The notes: generated by a model from the letters alone, not told the origin. 64,000 nucleotides of DNA from Planctomycetota bacterium (GCA_022711465.1 JAKLEZ010000005.1:186001-250000), one strand, 5' to 3'. Positions 18,538 through 27,657 are shown, counted from the stretch's first letter. Numbers and translations are program-made.

Positions 18538-19845
18538 ATGCCCCATCATACGTTCTCAGCTTTCCATGCCGTTTCTTCGACCCGCCGGGCGTTTCTGCGT
18601 CGCAGCGGGGCCTTGGCCGGCGTCGCCGGTCTGGCGGCTGCCACGGCAGCCCGGGCGGAGGACAAGCCGCTCGGGGCCAACGATCGCATCGGGATCGGGA
18701 TTATCGGATGCGGCGGGCGGGGACGGGATCACATCAACATCGTCAAGGGGATGAAGGAAGCCGGGGCCAAGGTCGAGATCGTCGCGGTGAGCGACACGTA
18801 CCGGCCACGCATGGCCAAGCAGGCCGAGGCCCTCAAGGCCAAGGCCTATTTCGACCACCGCGAGCTCCTGGCCGACAAGTCCGTTGACCTGGTCTGCATC
18901 GCCACCCCGGACCACATCCACGGCTACCAGGTCATCGACGCCGTTCGGGCGGGCAAGGACGTCTACTGCGAGAAGCCGGTGACGCATTGGCGGCAGTATG
19001 AGCTCACCAAGCGCATGGTGGCCGAGGTGAAGAAGTCCGGGCGGATCTTCCAGCTCGGCTCGCAGGGCATGTCCAACACCGCCTGGCACCAGGCGAAGAA
19101 GCTGATCCAGGAAGGCATCATCGGTCAGCCGATCCACGCCGAGTGCGGCTACTTCCGCGTTGGCGACTGGGGTGAAGCGGGCATGCCCATCGATGACCCG
19201 AATGTCAAGCCGGGCGAGGATCTCAACTGGGACGCGTTCCTGGGCGATGCGAACAAGCGACCGTTCGACGTCAGCCGCTACTTCCGCTGGCGGCTCTACG
19301 AGGATTACTCCGGCGGGCCGGCCACGGATCTGTACCCGCACTCCTTCACCCCGGTGGTCTACATGCTCGGCGTCGGGATGCCCTCGGCCGTGATCGGCCT
19401 GGGCAGCATCTCACGGTACCACGCCTGCAAGGAACGCGAGGTGCCCGACACGGCCAACATTCTCGCCGAATACCCGGAGAAGACCACCGTGGCCATCCTT
19501 GGCACACAGGGCAACAACTTCCCCGGCGAACCGGAGCTGGGCTCCGTCGGGCGAGCACCCACCATCCGCGGTTGGGAAGGTACGATCAGCTTCGACAACC
19601 AGTCGATCATCTTGACGCCCGCGGAGGGCTCCAAGAGACAGCGCAATCGATGGCCGATCGAACACGGCGAAGACGTCCGCCTGCACTGGCAAAACCTGCT
19701 CGACTGCTGCCGGACGCGAACCCAGCCGGCGAGCCCCGTTGATCTGGCCTGGCATACCCAGACTGTCCTGCAGATGGGCATTCTCAGCGCCCGGGCGGGC
19801 AAAGCCGCCAGGTTCGACAAGGAGACGGAATCGGTTATCGTGTAG
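18538..19845 (+). CDS. Tat-exported Gfo/Idh/MocA-family oxidoreductase
   Basis: 435 residues from ATG 18538, chosen because GGAGGA lies 9 nt upstream and a twin-arginine signal (STRRAFLRRSG) starts at residue 14. The NAD(P) Rossmann motif IGIIGCGGRGRDH, the CEKP motif (CEKPVTH) and the C-terminal beta-sheet domain identify the family. Members oxidise or epimerise sugars and inositols; planctomycetes carry many exported copies thought to act on periplasmic sugars with tightly held cofactor. The stop is 3 nt before the GTG of the squalene/phytoene synthase gene, so the two are translationally coupled. The substrate is unknown. Confidence 0.9.
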   Translation: MPHHTFSAFHAVSSTRRAFLRRSGALAGVAGLAAATAARAEDKPLGANDRIGIGIIGCGGRGRDHINIVKGMKEAGAKVEIVAVSDTYRPRMAKQAEALKAKAYFDHRELLADKSVDLVCIATPDHIHGYQVIDAVRAGKDVYCEKPVTHWRQYELTKRMVAEVKKSGRIFQLGSQGMSNTAWHQAKKLIQEGIIGQPIHAECGYFRVGDWGEAGMPIDDPNVKPGEDLNWDAFLGDANKRPFDVSRYFRWRLYEDYSGGPATDLYPHSFTPVVYMLGVGMPSAVIGLGSISRYHACKEREVPDTANILAEYPEKTTVAILGTQGNNFPGEPELGSVGRAPTIRGWEGTISFDNQSIILTPAEGSKRQRNRWPIEHGEDVRLHWQNLLDCCRTRTQPASPVDLAWHTQTVLQMGILSARAGKAARFDKETESVIV

Positions 19846-19848
19846 GGC

Positions 19849-20853
19849 GTGTCCGCACCGACCGACTGCTGGGCGTTCTGCAACGGGATCCTACCCGCTG
19901 TGTCGCGGTCCTTCGCGCTGATCATCCCACAATGTCCCGATCCGATTGACCGCGGACTGTGCGTGGCCTACCTGCTCTGCCGGATCGCCGACACCATTGA
20001 GGACGAGGCGGATCTGGCCGTAGAGGCCCGCGACCGGCTGTATGATCTGTTCCTGGCGGCGATGGACCAGCCGGGCGATACGGCGCGGATCGGCGCCTTC
20101 GTGCGGGCCTGGCCCGCGATCCCCGAAGGCGACTACGGCCGGCTGGTCGCGGGAGCCAAGCATGCGTTTGACGCCTTCCTGACGCTGCCCGCCGAGTACC
20201 ACGGTCCGATCCGAACCTGCGTGCGGGACATGATCGCGGGCATGCGAACCGCCTACCCGATCGAGACCGCCGGTGGTATTCGTTTCTTCTGCCGCGATTT
20301 TGACGACCTCGATCGATACTGCCATCACGTGGCCGGCGTGGTCGGCATCATGTCCACCGCCCTATTCGAGCTGCGACTGGGCAGGGCCGGCTTCGCGGCC
20401 ACACCGGCATGGCGCGAAGAGGGCCGGCGGCTGGGGCTCGGACTACAGATGACCAACATCATCAAGGATTGCCGGGTCGATGCCGAGCGCGGGGTCAGTT
20501 TCATCCCCTTCTCCTGCCTCGATCGCGGGAAACCGGGATACGAGTTGTCGCCAGAGGGGCGTTCTCGGCTGATCGAACACACCATCGGCCACCTCGACGC
20601 AGGGCTGGATTACATCAGGGCCATTCCCGGATCCGAAACCGGCCTGCGTGTCTTCCTTCTCGGTTCGCACCTTCCGGCTATTGCCACGCTCGAGCTGGCC
20701 GCGGCGGGAAGCGAGTACCACCCAAAGATCGACCGCACCCAGATGCAGGAGATTCTCGCCCTGATCGCCACGCAGGGCACAGACAACGAGCGGGTCACGA
20801 CCTGGTACAATGACCACCGTCAGCGGACGCTCCAGGCAGCCGGCCGTGATTGA
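19849..20853 (+). CDS. Squalene/phytoene synthase family protein
   Basis: 334 residues; head-to-head prenyl transferase. First Asp-rich motif DTIEDEAD (about residue 46) and second motif NIIKDCRVDAERG (about 202) both keep the Asp pairs needed for Mg-diphosphate binding. The RGLCVAYLLCRIADTIED context and YCHHVAGVVG are closer to squalene synthases (farnesyl diphosphate farnesyltransferase) than to crtB. The GTG start at 19849 is 3 nt after the previous stop and has no ribosome site of its own. Squalene would feed hopanoid or sterol synthesis, but no cyclase or HpnC/E gene is in the window. Whether the product is squalene or a carotenoid precursor cannot be settled by eye. Confidence 0.87.
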   Translation: MSAPTDCWAFCNGILPAVSRSFALIIPQCPDPIDRGLCVAYLLCRIADTIEDEADLAVEARDRLYDLFLAAMDQPGDTARIGAFVRAWPAIPEGDYGRLVAGAKHAFDAFLTLPAEYHGPIRTCVRDMIAGMRTAYPIETAGGIRFFCRDFDDLDRYCHHVAGVVGIMSTALFELRLGRAGFAATPAWREEGRRLGLGLQMTNIIKDCRVDAERGVSFIPFSCLDRGKPGYELSPEGRSRLIEHTIGHLDAGLDYIRAIPGSETGLRVFLLGSHLPAIATLELAAAGSEYHPKIDRTQMQEILALIATQGTDNERVTTWYNDHRQRTLQAAGRD

Positions 20854-20970
20854 GTTCCTTCCAGGAATCCGACGATCGACCGGCGAGCCGCCGGTGACAC
20901 ACGGGGGGCTTGGCGGTGGCCGATTCCAGACCTATTGCGGAACCAACGCCTCCGAGGATAATCGCCGCCC

Positions 20971-21762
20971 ATGGTCAGGAAGCCGACAGCCCGACACAGG
21001 GAGGACATCTTCACCCTCCCTTCGCCCGACTCGCCGGAAGGCCAGCACTACTCGTTCGTGACACTGCGGCCCTGGCCGAGCCTGGTCTTCATCCTGCCCA
21101 TGCTGCTGGCGTTCGAAATCGGCATCTACTTCGCCCAGAACGGGGCTCCGGACGACAAGCCGAAACTGGTGGCCGTGTATCTCATCGAGCGCGTGGTCAC
21201 GGCGCTGGGGGCGGGCCATTTCGGCTACATCTTTCCCGGCATGGCGGTCGTTGTCATCCTGGTCGCCTGGCACCTGGCGGCCCGGCATCCGTGGCGGTTT
21301 GACCCCTTCGTGCTCCCGGGCATGCTCGGCGAGAGCCTGATCTGGACGATTCCGCTGTTCGTGTTCAACCGTGTAGTGCACACCGCCCTGCTTACCGGCG
21401 CGCAGCCCCGGGCCCAGGACTGGATCGACGAGGCCATCCGTGGCGTGGGAGCAGGGCTTTACGAAGAGCTGGTCTTCCGGCTGTTCCTGATCACCGGCCT
21501 GGACATCCTGCTGGTCAACGTCTGCAAGCTGAACCGGTCGGCCTCGCTGGTCTTCGCGGTGCTGGCATCCTCCGCCCTTTTTGCCGCCCAGCACCATCCC
21601 CCACTCGGGGCCGAAGCCTTCGAGATGAGCACCTTCACCTTCCGGACGGCGGCGGGCATCTACCTCGCCGGGCTCTTTCTCTATCGCGGCTTCGGCATCG
21701 CGGCCGGCTGCCATGTCTTCTACAATGGTATCGTGGTCATCGTGAGCACACTGCGGGGCTGA
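20971..21762 (+). CDS. CPBP-family intramembrane metalloprotease
   Basis: 263 residues with several hydrophobic helices. The Abi/CPBP motifs are present: EELVFR (motif 1), the His in FAAQHHP (motif 2) and the His in AGCHVFYN (motif 3). Such proteins are Rce1-like glutamate intramembrane proteases involved in CAAX-type processing, bacteriocin self-immunity or envelope homeostasis. It follows the synthase gene by 117 bp and ends 1 nt before a zinc metalloprotease gene, with which it is coupled. Confidence 0.87.
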   Translation: MVRKPTARHREDIFTLPSPDSPEGQHYSFVTLRPWPSLVFILPMLLAFEIGIYFAQNGAPDDKPKLVAVYLIERVVTALGAGHFGYIFPGMAVVVILVAWHLAARHPWRFDPFVLPGMLGESLIWTIPLFVFNRVVHTALLTGAQPRAQDWIDEAIRGVGAGLYEELVFRLFLITGLDILLVNVCKLNRSASLVFAVLASSALFAAQHHPPLGAEAFEMSTFTFRTAAGIYLAGLFLYRGFGIAAGCHVFYNGIVVIVSTLRG

Positions 21763-21763
21763 C

Positions 21764-22957
21764 ATGCCGCGAATCAGGATCACGGGAATTGTGGCAACCG
21801 CAAACCGGATGCGGCGGGCGCTGAGCCGCCCGGTGACACCCGCCGAGCGCGACCGATTGGCCGGCGATGTAGCCAGATTCCTCCGGGACGTCGAGGCGGT
21901 GCTCCACGAACATGGCACCACCGTCGACCATCTGGCCGCACCCTCGCAGCGCGCTTACCGATACCTCGCTCAGCTCGACTTCAGGCACGTCCCGGTCGTG
22001 GAGCAGGGCGCGGCGGGCGGCGCTTCCCGCAGACCCCCGCCCGAGTCGCTGGCCTTTCGGGGACTGCGGCCGTTTCTCGACCGACTACTGGACAATGTGG
22101 CCCGGTTCGTGCGTCTCGGCCAGGATCGCACCGGGGCGACGCTCAAGGTGGTTCGAGAGACTGCCGCGCGGCTCGATCACTCCATGGCAGGTGACGGGGT
22201 CACACCGGAGACTCTGAAGCCGGAAGCCCGCGAGCTGGTCGGCTGGTTCCGCTATTTCGCTCGCGAGGAGGCTTTCGGATCCTACGTCCAGGCGGTCCAG
22301 CGGGCATCGGTGATCTTCGACCGTCTGCCCTCCGGCAGCACCCGCTACCGCCGCCCGCTGCTCATCCACTACCGCCCGCTCAAGGCGCTGTACAGATGGC
22401 GAGCCTTCCCCGACGGCACGTGGGTCCTTCTGCCCACGCCGATGATCCGTTTCGACGAGGCGACCTTGGACCATCTCGGCCGGGACATTCTCGGCCACGC
22501 CTCGAGCCGGGCGGTGGTCATGGATGCCATGCTCGACGAGCCGTACCAGGCCCTGGCCGCCGAACTCGAAGCCGCGGTGGGCACGGTCGAGCACAGTCGA
22601 GGCGTCACCTGCGACCTGGCCGAAGTCTTCGAGCGGGTCAATCGTCAGTTCTTCGACGGCCGGATGCCTCGTCCCAAACTGGTCTGGAGCCGCACGCTCA
22701 CCGGGCGGGTCTTCGGCCACTACGACTTCGTTCGGGACACGGTGATGGTCAGCGCCAGCCTGGACCGGGCCGTCGTCCCCGGCTTTGTCATCGAGCATGT
22801 CATGCATCACGAGCTGCTGCACAAGAAACACGGGGTGCACTGGCACGGCCGGCAACGCTACTCCCACACACCCGAGTTCCGTGCCGATGAACGGCACTTT
22901 GGGCGCTGCGAGGAGGCGGACAGAATTCTCCGGGAGATCGCCCAGGGGCAGCGCTGA
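21764..22957 (+). CDS. SprT/DUF45-like zinc metalloprotease
   Basis: 397 residues, no signal peptide. The C-terminal domain carries H349-E350-x-x-H353 (VMHHELLHKKHG) followed by SHTPEF, whose His is a likely third zinc ligand. This arrangement is seen in SprT-like and YgjP/DUF45 (M48-like) domains. The N-terminal 200 residues are helical and unrecognised. ATG 21764 lies 1 nt after the CPBP stop, so the two putative proteases are co-translated. The substrate is unknown. Confidence 0.75.
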   Translation: MPRIRITGIVATANRMRRALSRPVTPAERDRLAGDVARFLRDVEAVLHEHGTTVDHLAAPSQRAYRYLAQLDFRHVPVVEQGAAGGASRRPPPESLAFRGLRPFLDRLLDNVARFVRLGQDRTGATLKVVRETAARLDHSMAGDGVTPETLKPEARELVGWFRYFAREEAFGSYVQAVQRASVIFDRLPSGSTRYRRPLLIHYRPLKALYRWRAFPDGTWVLLPTPMIRFDEATLDHLGRDILGHASSRAVVMDAMLDEPYQALAAELEAAVGTVEHSRGVTCDLAEVFERVNRQFFDGRMPRPKLVWSRTLTGRVFGHYDFVRDTVMVSASLDRAVVPGFVIEHVMHHELLHKKHGVHWHGRQRYSHTPEFRADERHFGRCEEADRILREIAQGQR

Positions 22958-23288
22958 GTGGCCGCCCGGACACGCCGGACACTACCGGCTGCATCCGGCC
23001 GGCAGTCACGGTGACCGGCGTCTGTTTCCTCTCTTCCGGGGTGATTCCGGCGCCGATGGCCTTGCCCGCGGTCTTCATCGATGGGATGCCCACGATCAGC
23101 ACCGCGGTCAACCTGGCTTATGTGGCCGGCTTCATCGCGAGGCCGGGGGTGCTTCGACGAGTTCACGTCCCACCAGGCAACGAACGCCGGCGCGGCAAGC
23201 TCATTTAGCAACGGCCAGCCCAACTGACTGCACCACTTCGGCAGGGTACAACCCGGGTCGCGGAAATGCTTCGGCCCGGCTCGGCGTT
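22958..23288. other. Convergent intergenic region, no gene supported
   Basis: Lies between the ends of the metalloprotease and lpxA genes. An imperfect hairpin around 22998-23019 is followed by a pyrimidine-rich run and may terminate the plus-strand operon. A 65-codon plus-strand ORF (23011-23208) with one hydrophobic stretch lacks a ribosome site and was not accepted. Confidence 0.4.
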
Positions 23289-24155
23289 TCAGTCTTCCCT
23301 GGGCGCGCCTTGGCCATAGAACCGGCGCCGGTCGGCATCCGTGTCGCGGCGGAGTCGCTCGAGCTGGCGGCCGTAAACACCGTCCCGCAGGCTGCGTCGG
23401 ATCGACTCGCAGAGGTAGTGGACCTCCCCGTTGCCCTCGCACCGCGTATCCAGCTTGCTCAGTCGTTCGTTCATGGAGAATCCGCTGGTTTCGGCCTTCT
23501 GGCTGAACAGCGTGCGGTAGGCCTCGCGCATGGCCTTGATCTCATCGGGTTTGTAGCCCCAGCGGCGCATCCCGGTCTCGTTGAATCCTCGAACTCGCGA
23601 CGGGTTGCCCTCGACGATCATGAACGGCGGCACGTCAGCCACGATCCGGGTCAGGCCGCCGATGTAGGACAGCATCCCCAGGGTCGTGAAATGGTGGATG
23701 CCGACAATCCCGCCGATGGTCACGCGGTCCTCGACGTGCACGTGCCCGGCCAGCTGAACGTAGTTCGAGAAGATGCAGTCGCTGCCGACCCGAGCGTCGT
23801 GGGCGATGTGCACGCCGACCAGAAAGCGGTTGTGCGAGCCAATCTCGGTCACCCCGCCGGCGACCTCGGTACCGGCGTGGACGGTGACCTGCTCGCGGAA
23901 CACGTTGCCGTCCCCAATGGTCGTCCGGGTGGGCTCGCCGCGGTACTTGAGGTCCTGCGGAGGTTCGCCGATCACCACCCCGGGATAGAATTCATTGTCC
24001 TTCCCGCAGGTCGTCTGCCCCACGATGGTCACACTGTTGCGAAGCACGCAGTGGTCGCCAAGCACCACGCCTGGCCCGACGTAGCAGTGCGGGCCCACGG
24101 TGACGCCCCCGCCGAGCCGGGCAGCAGAATCTATGAAAGCAGTCGGGTGTATCAT
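23289..24155 (-). CDS. lpxA: Acyl-ACP--UDP-N-acetylglucosamine O-acyltransferase
   Basis: 288 residues. First step of lipid A synthesis: transfer of 3-hydroxyacyl to the 3-OH of UDP-GlcNAc. Begins IHPTAFIDSAARLGGGV and continues as a left-handed hexapeptide-repeat beta helix. The catalytic His lies in VGVHIAHDARVG and the C-terminal helical region holds the usual LSYIGGLTR and GFNETGMRRWG segments. Length is slightly above the usual 260. The last gene of the ompH-lpxD-lpxC/fabZ-lpxA operon, 13 nt after lpxC/fabZ. Confidence 0.95.
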   Translation of the reverse strand: MIHPTAFIDSAARLGGGVTVGPHCYVGPGVVLGDHCVLRNSVTIVGQTTCGKDNEFYPGVVIGEPPQDLKYRGEPTRTTIGDGNVFREQVTVHAGTEVAGGVTEIGSHNRFLVGVHIAHDARVGSDCIFSNYVQLAGHVHVEDRVTIGGIVGIHHFTTLGMLSYIGGLTRIVADVPPFMIVEGNPSRVRGFNETGMRRWGYKPDEIKAMREAYRTLFSQKAETSGFSMNERLSKLDTRCEGNGEVHYLCESIRRSLRDGVYGRQLERLRRDTDADRRRFYGQGAPRED

Positions 24156-24168
24156 CGAGTCACTCGTC

Positions 24169-25485
24169 TCACAGCGGGTCCGCGTCCACCATCATAAACT
24201 TGATGTCCGCCTCCGCGACCAGGTCGTCGTTGACTCTGGCCGTACACGACACATGCCCGGTCCGCGATTTCACTCGGCGGGCCAGGGCCTCCATCACCAA
24301 CTGGTCGCCGGGCACCACCGGTCGGCGAAACTTGACCCGGTCCAGGCTGAGCAGGACGGCGACCTTGCCGGTGTGCTCCAGCTCGCGGGACAGCAGAATG
24401 CCGCCCAACTGGGCCATGGCCTCGATAATCAACACGCCGGGCATGATCGGCTGGCCGGGGTAATGCCCGGTGAAGAACTCCTCGTTGGCGGTGACGTTCT
24501 TGATGCCCACCGCCCGCTGGCCCGGCTCCAGCAGCACGACCCGGTCCACCATGAGGAACGGGAACCGATGCGGCAGAATCCGCTGGATCTGGCGGATGTC
24601 GAATGCCGGCTCGGAGGACAGCCTCCTTCTGGTCGCAGCTGCTTCCTCCAGTTCCTGCAGCCGCCGGACGAGCTCGTGGTTGAGCGAATGGCCCGATTGG
24701 CGAGCGAAGATGCTGCCGACCAGAGGCTTGCCAAAGAGGTACATGTCTCCGATGAGGTCCAGAATCTTGTGCCGGACACACTCGTTGGCGAACCGCAGCG
24801 GATTGTCGATCGGACCGTCCGGCCCGAAGACCAGTATCTCCTGGTAGGTCAGATGGCGACCGAGGCCGGCGGCCTGCAGCTGCTCGGCCTCCTGGCGGAG
24901 CACGAAAGTTCTGGATCCCGCAATCTGCTCCTCGAATGTCTCCGGCGTCAACCGCACCTTGAAGATCTGCTGGCCGATCGGATTGTTCGGCCCGTAGTTG
25001 AGATCGTAAATGATCTCCAGGGCGTCCTCTTCCTCCGTACCGGGGGCGGCCATGACATAGCCGGGACCGTCCGACACCCGGATCGTCTCCGGAATCCGGT
25101 AGATCTCACGCGGTCTGTCCTGCTGAACCAGCCCAGCTTCCTTGATCTTCTCCACGAACGGCAGGCAGCTGCCGTCCAGGCCGGGAACCTCGTTGCCGTT
25201 GAGCTCCACGAAGGCGTTGTCCACGCCCATGCCGGCCAGGGCGGCCATGCAATGCTCGATGGTCTCGATCTGCACCGTCCCATTGCGGATCGACGTGCGG
25301 CGAAGCCGCTTGGCGACATTGTCGACCCGGGCAGCAATGTGAATGGGGGGATTCTGGTCGTCACGAACAAAGACCACCCCGGTCCCCACGGGGGCCGGTC
25401 GGAAGCGCAGCGTAGCCGGCTCGCCGGTGAACAGCCCCCGGCCGGCGATCTCAACCGGACGCTCTATCGTCTGCTGAAGCTTCAA
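24169..25485 (-). CDS. lpxC/fabZ: Bifunctional LpxC deacetylase - FabZ 3-hydroxyacyl-ACP dehydratase
   Basis: 438 residues joining two enzymes. Residues 1-280 are LpxC (committed step of lipid A synthesis): IEHCMAALAGMGVDN and FANECVRHKILDLIGD give the zinc-binding His/Asp residues and GHSLNHELV the catalytic His. Residues 295-438 are FabZ: LPHRFPFLMVDRV (His) and GHYPGQPIMPGVLIIEAMAQ (Glu). The fusion is known from Bacteroidetes and planctomycetes. The start that fits the family is a TTG at 25485, inside the lpxD coding end with 35 nt of overlap and only a weak ribosome site. No ATG or GTG nearby matches the LpxC N-terminus. Confidence 0.95.
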   Translation of the reverse strand: MKLQQTIERPVEIAGRGLFTGEPATLRFRPAPVGTGVVFVRDDQNPPIHIAARVDNVAKRLRRTSIRNGTVQIETIEHCMAALAGMGVDNAFVELNGNEVPGLDGSCLPFVEKIKEAGLVQQDRPREIYRIPETIRVSDGPGYVMAAPGTEEEDALEIIYDLNYGPNNPIGQQIFKVRLTPETFEEQIAGSRTFVLRQEAEQLQAAGLGRHLTYQEILVFGPDGPIDNPLRFANECVRHKILDLIGDMYLFGKPLVGSIFARQSGHSLNHELVRRLQELEEAAATRRRLSSEPAFDIRQIQRILPHRFPFLMVDRVVLLEPGQRAVGIKNVTANEEFFTGHYPGQPIMPGVLIIEAMAQLGGILLSRELEHTGKVAVLLSLDRVKFRRPVVPGDQLVMEALARRVKSRTGHVSCTARVNDDLVAEADIKFMMVDADPL

Positions 25486-26503
25486 GCTGCTCGATCCGTT
25501 GGGTCAGGGCCTTGATCTGCTCGACCATCTCAGGCGCCCGCCGCAGGGCAGCCCGTTCACGCACAAACTGCTCGTGGTCGACCGCGGGAATCCCGAAGAC
25601 GCGGGAGCCGGCCGGTATGTCCTTTGAAACACAGGAGCAGGCGCCCACTTGCACACCCTCGTGCAAGACCACATGGTCCTTCACACCCACCTTCCCCGCG
25701 AGCACCACGCCCCGTCCCAACCGTGTGCTGCCGGCAATCCCACATTGGGCCACCAGAATACACCCGGGACCGACCTGAACATTATGGGCAACCTGCACCA
25801 GGTTATCAATCTTAGTGCCCCTCCCCACCCGCGTTTCCCCGAATTTGGCCCGATCGATACAACAATTAGCGCCGATTTCAACATCTGCTTCAATTACGAC
25901 CCTCCCGATCTGGGGAATCTTCACGTGCCGACCGCCCGCGTACTGATAGCCAAACCCGTCGGCCCCGATTGTGGTGTTGGGGTGAACCACCACGCGGTCG
26001 CCCAGCTCGCAGCGTTCGCGGATCACGACACCCGGCCAGAGCTCGCAGTCGGCGCCCAGGGAGCTATCCGCCCCAACGAAGACGTTGGCATGGAGCACGC
26101 TCCGATCGCCGATCACTGCGTTCTCGCCCACAACCACGTTCGGCCCCAACCGAACGTCGCGGCCGAGCCTGGCGGAGGGGGCCACCACGGCGGCCGAGTG
26201 AGTGCCGATCGGAGGGCGCGGAACCGGCGGAGCGAAGTGTTCCAGGATGGTCACGATGGCCAGGGCCGGCTGTTCGCACAAGATGGCCGCCATGGGTGTC
26301 TCACCGAACCGGGCGTCGACCAGGACGGCACCCGCCCGGGAGGATCTCAGCTTCGCGGCATACTTCTCGTCGGACAGCCAGGTGATGTGCGACACCTCGG
26401 CCTCCTCGACGCCGGCCACGCCGGAGATCCGGACACTCGCATCGCCCCGAACCACGCCATGGACCCACTTGGCGATCTCGGCCAGTGTGTAGGTGCTGCT
26501 CAT
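25451..26503 (-). CDS. lpxD: UDP-3-O-(3-hydroxymyristoyl)glucosamine N-acyltransferase
   Basis: 350 residues; third step of lipid A synthesis. An N-terminal uridine-binding domain (TLAEIAKWVHGVVRGD) precedes a long hexapeptide beta helix with IGADGFGYQY and the catalytic-His segment VQVAHNVQVG. The C-terminal helix is EMVEQIKALTQRIEQLEA. ATG 26503 matches the family start and has GAGAG upstream. A GTG at 26557 overlapping the ompH stop (GTGA) would add 18 residues. Second gene of the operon. Confidence 0.95.
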   Translation of the reverse strand: MSSTYTLAEIAKWVHGVVRGDASVRISGVAGVEEAEVSHITWLSDEKYAAKLRSSRAGAVLVDARFGETPMAAILCEQPALAIVTILEHFAPPVPRPPIGTHSAAVVAPSARLGRDVRLGPNVVVGENAVIGDRSVLHANVFVGADSSLGADCELWPGVVIRERCELGDRVVVHPNTTIGADGFGYQYAGGRHVKIPQIGRVVIEADVEIGANCCIDRAKFGETRVGRGTKIDNLVQVAHNVQVGPGCILVAQCGIAGSTRLGRGVVLAGKVGVKDHVVLHEGVQVGACSCVSKDIPAGSRVFGIPAVDHEQFVRERAALRRAPEMVEQIKALTQRIEQLEASADDRASG

Positions 26504-26553
26504 ACCGTCGTGCTCTCTATCGATTCGGCGATTGCGCTCCAACTCATACCGGC

Positions 26554-27189
26554 TCACATCCCGAACTGGATCGACTTCGCGCCGCCGGATTTGGCGAAGA
26601 GGTCATTCAGGCTCTTCATGACCTCGTCGGTGATGTCGAGATCCGGACTGGCGTACACCACTTTGCGATTGAGGATCTGCTTGAGCAGGACCGTCGTGTC
26701 GCTGACGCTCTTATCCAGATCCTCCTTGGTGATGATCACGTCGATCCCGTGAGCCCGGGCTACGGTGGCCGTCGTCTGGGTCACCATATCATAGGTCCGC
26801 TCGATCCAGCGGCGGTGCTCCTCGGTAAGGCTCTGCTGCTCGGATTCGAGCCAGGCGCGGTACTCGATCATCATCTTCCTCACCTCCCGGACGCGGCGCT
26901 GATAGTCGGCGCTGTCCGGAGCAAAGGTCTGCAGCGTCTTCTTCTCGGTGTCGATCTTGTCCTCGCGCTGCACCTTCTCCTCGCCGAGCTTGGCCTTGTA
27001 CTTGTCGATCTCGGCATTGAGGACCTTGGTCTGCTCGAACTCGTTGAACACCTTCACCAAGTCCAGCACGCCGACTCGGGTGGCCCCCTTGCCGACCGCG
27101 GACGGCGCCGCCTTGTTGTCAGCGGCGGCCAGGCTCCAGACGACCACGGCGGTCAATACGACGGCCATGAGACTGATTCCCGTCTTCAT
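26554..27189 (-). CDS. OmpH/Skp-family periplasmic chaperone
   Basis: 211 residues from ATG 27189 (GGAG upstream; earlier in-frame codons are not signal-like). A signal peptide (residues 1-25) is followed by VGVLDLVKVFNEFEQTKVLN and a long coiled-coil arm (about 60-150), the Skp jellyfish architecture. These chaperones carry unfolded outer-membrane proteins through the periplasm. Position before lpxD matches the skp-lpxD order of Gram-negative bacteria, without bamA. First gene of the lipid A operon. Confidence 0.88.
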   Translation of the reverse strand: MKTGISLMAVVLTAVVVWSLAAADNKAAPSAVGKGATRVGVLDLVKVFNEFEQTKVLNAEIDKYKAKLGEEKVQREDKIDTEKKTLQTFAPDSADYQRRVREVRKMMIEYRAWLESEQQSLTEEHRRWIERTYDMVTQTTATVARAHGIDVIITKEDLDKSVSDTTVLLKQILNRKVVYASPDLDITDEVMKSLNDLFAKSGGAKSIQFGM

Positions 27190-27234
27190 ATTCGTTCTCC
27201 GTTTTACAGGCTGTCCGATCATCGCCAGACCGAG

Positions 27235-27263
27235 ATTAGACCCGCCTTTGCGCCGTCCCGCAA
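27235..27263 (-). promoter_or_regulatory. Sigma70-like promoter of the ompH-lpx operon
   Basis: Minus-strand TTGCGG (27258-27263), 17-nt spacer, then TCTAAT (27235-27240, five of six matches). Predicted 5' UTR is about 40 nt to ATG 27189. Confidence 0.5.
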
Positions 27264-27657
27264 GCCAAGCCCGGCGCGGGCCGAGTCATGCCTCCCGCAG
27301 CCGATTTTGCCGGAGAAGATGTGGAGTCCGCGCGCCTGATGATCGGACGCCAGCGCGGGCAACGTCATGCCCGGCGGCGATGTGCGGCCTGCGGTCGTTA
27401 TCGACACCGGAAATGGCAAAAAGTACTAGGCGGCCCCGCGAGGGCCGGTCGCGACCGCACGCCTCTGGCGATGAGCCGGCACCGGCGACCGCAGACCAAA
27501 GAACCGGACCCGTCCGACGAATGATGCTCCCGTCGTGGTCACGATCGGCGGGGCCGTCGCCGCCGGCTGGCCCGGCGCCGGCACCGGATCGAGCCGGAGA
27601 CAGGCGAAATCGCCGTCCCCAGAACGTGCCCTCGAAGGCGAATCACGCCCTCCGCCG
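27264..27657. other. Intergenic region upstream of the lipid A operon
   Basis: No gene seen apart from a terminator-like hairpin at 27418-27449. The rest is GC-rich, with no RNA family recognised. Confidence 0.4.
27418..27449 (-). terminator. Rho-independent terminator-like hairpin
   Basis: On the minus strand a GGCCC / GGGCC stem with a 5-nt loop is followed, after about ten bases, by TTTTT. It lies 209 nt past the stop of the SDR gene and would separate it from the lipid A operon. Confidence 0.45.

Noticed and set aside
23011..23208. 65-aa ORF with a hydrophobic segment
   Set aside because: No ribosome site, no family, and it lies in the region downstream of convergent genes.
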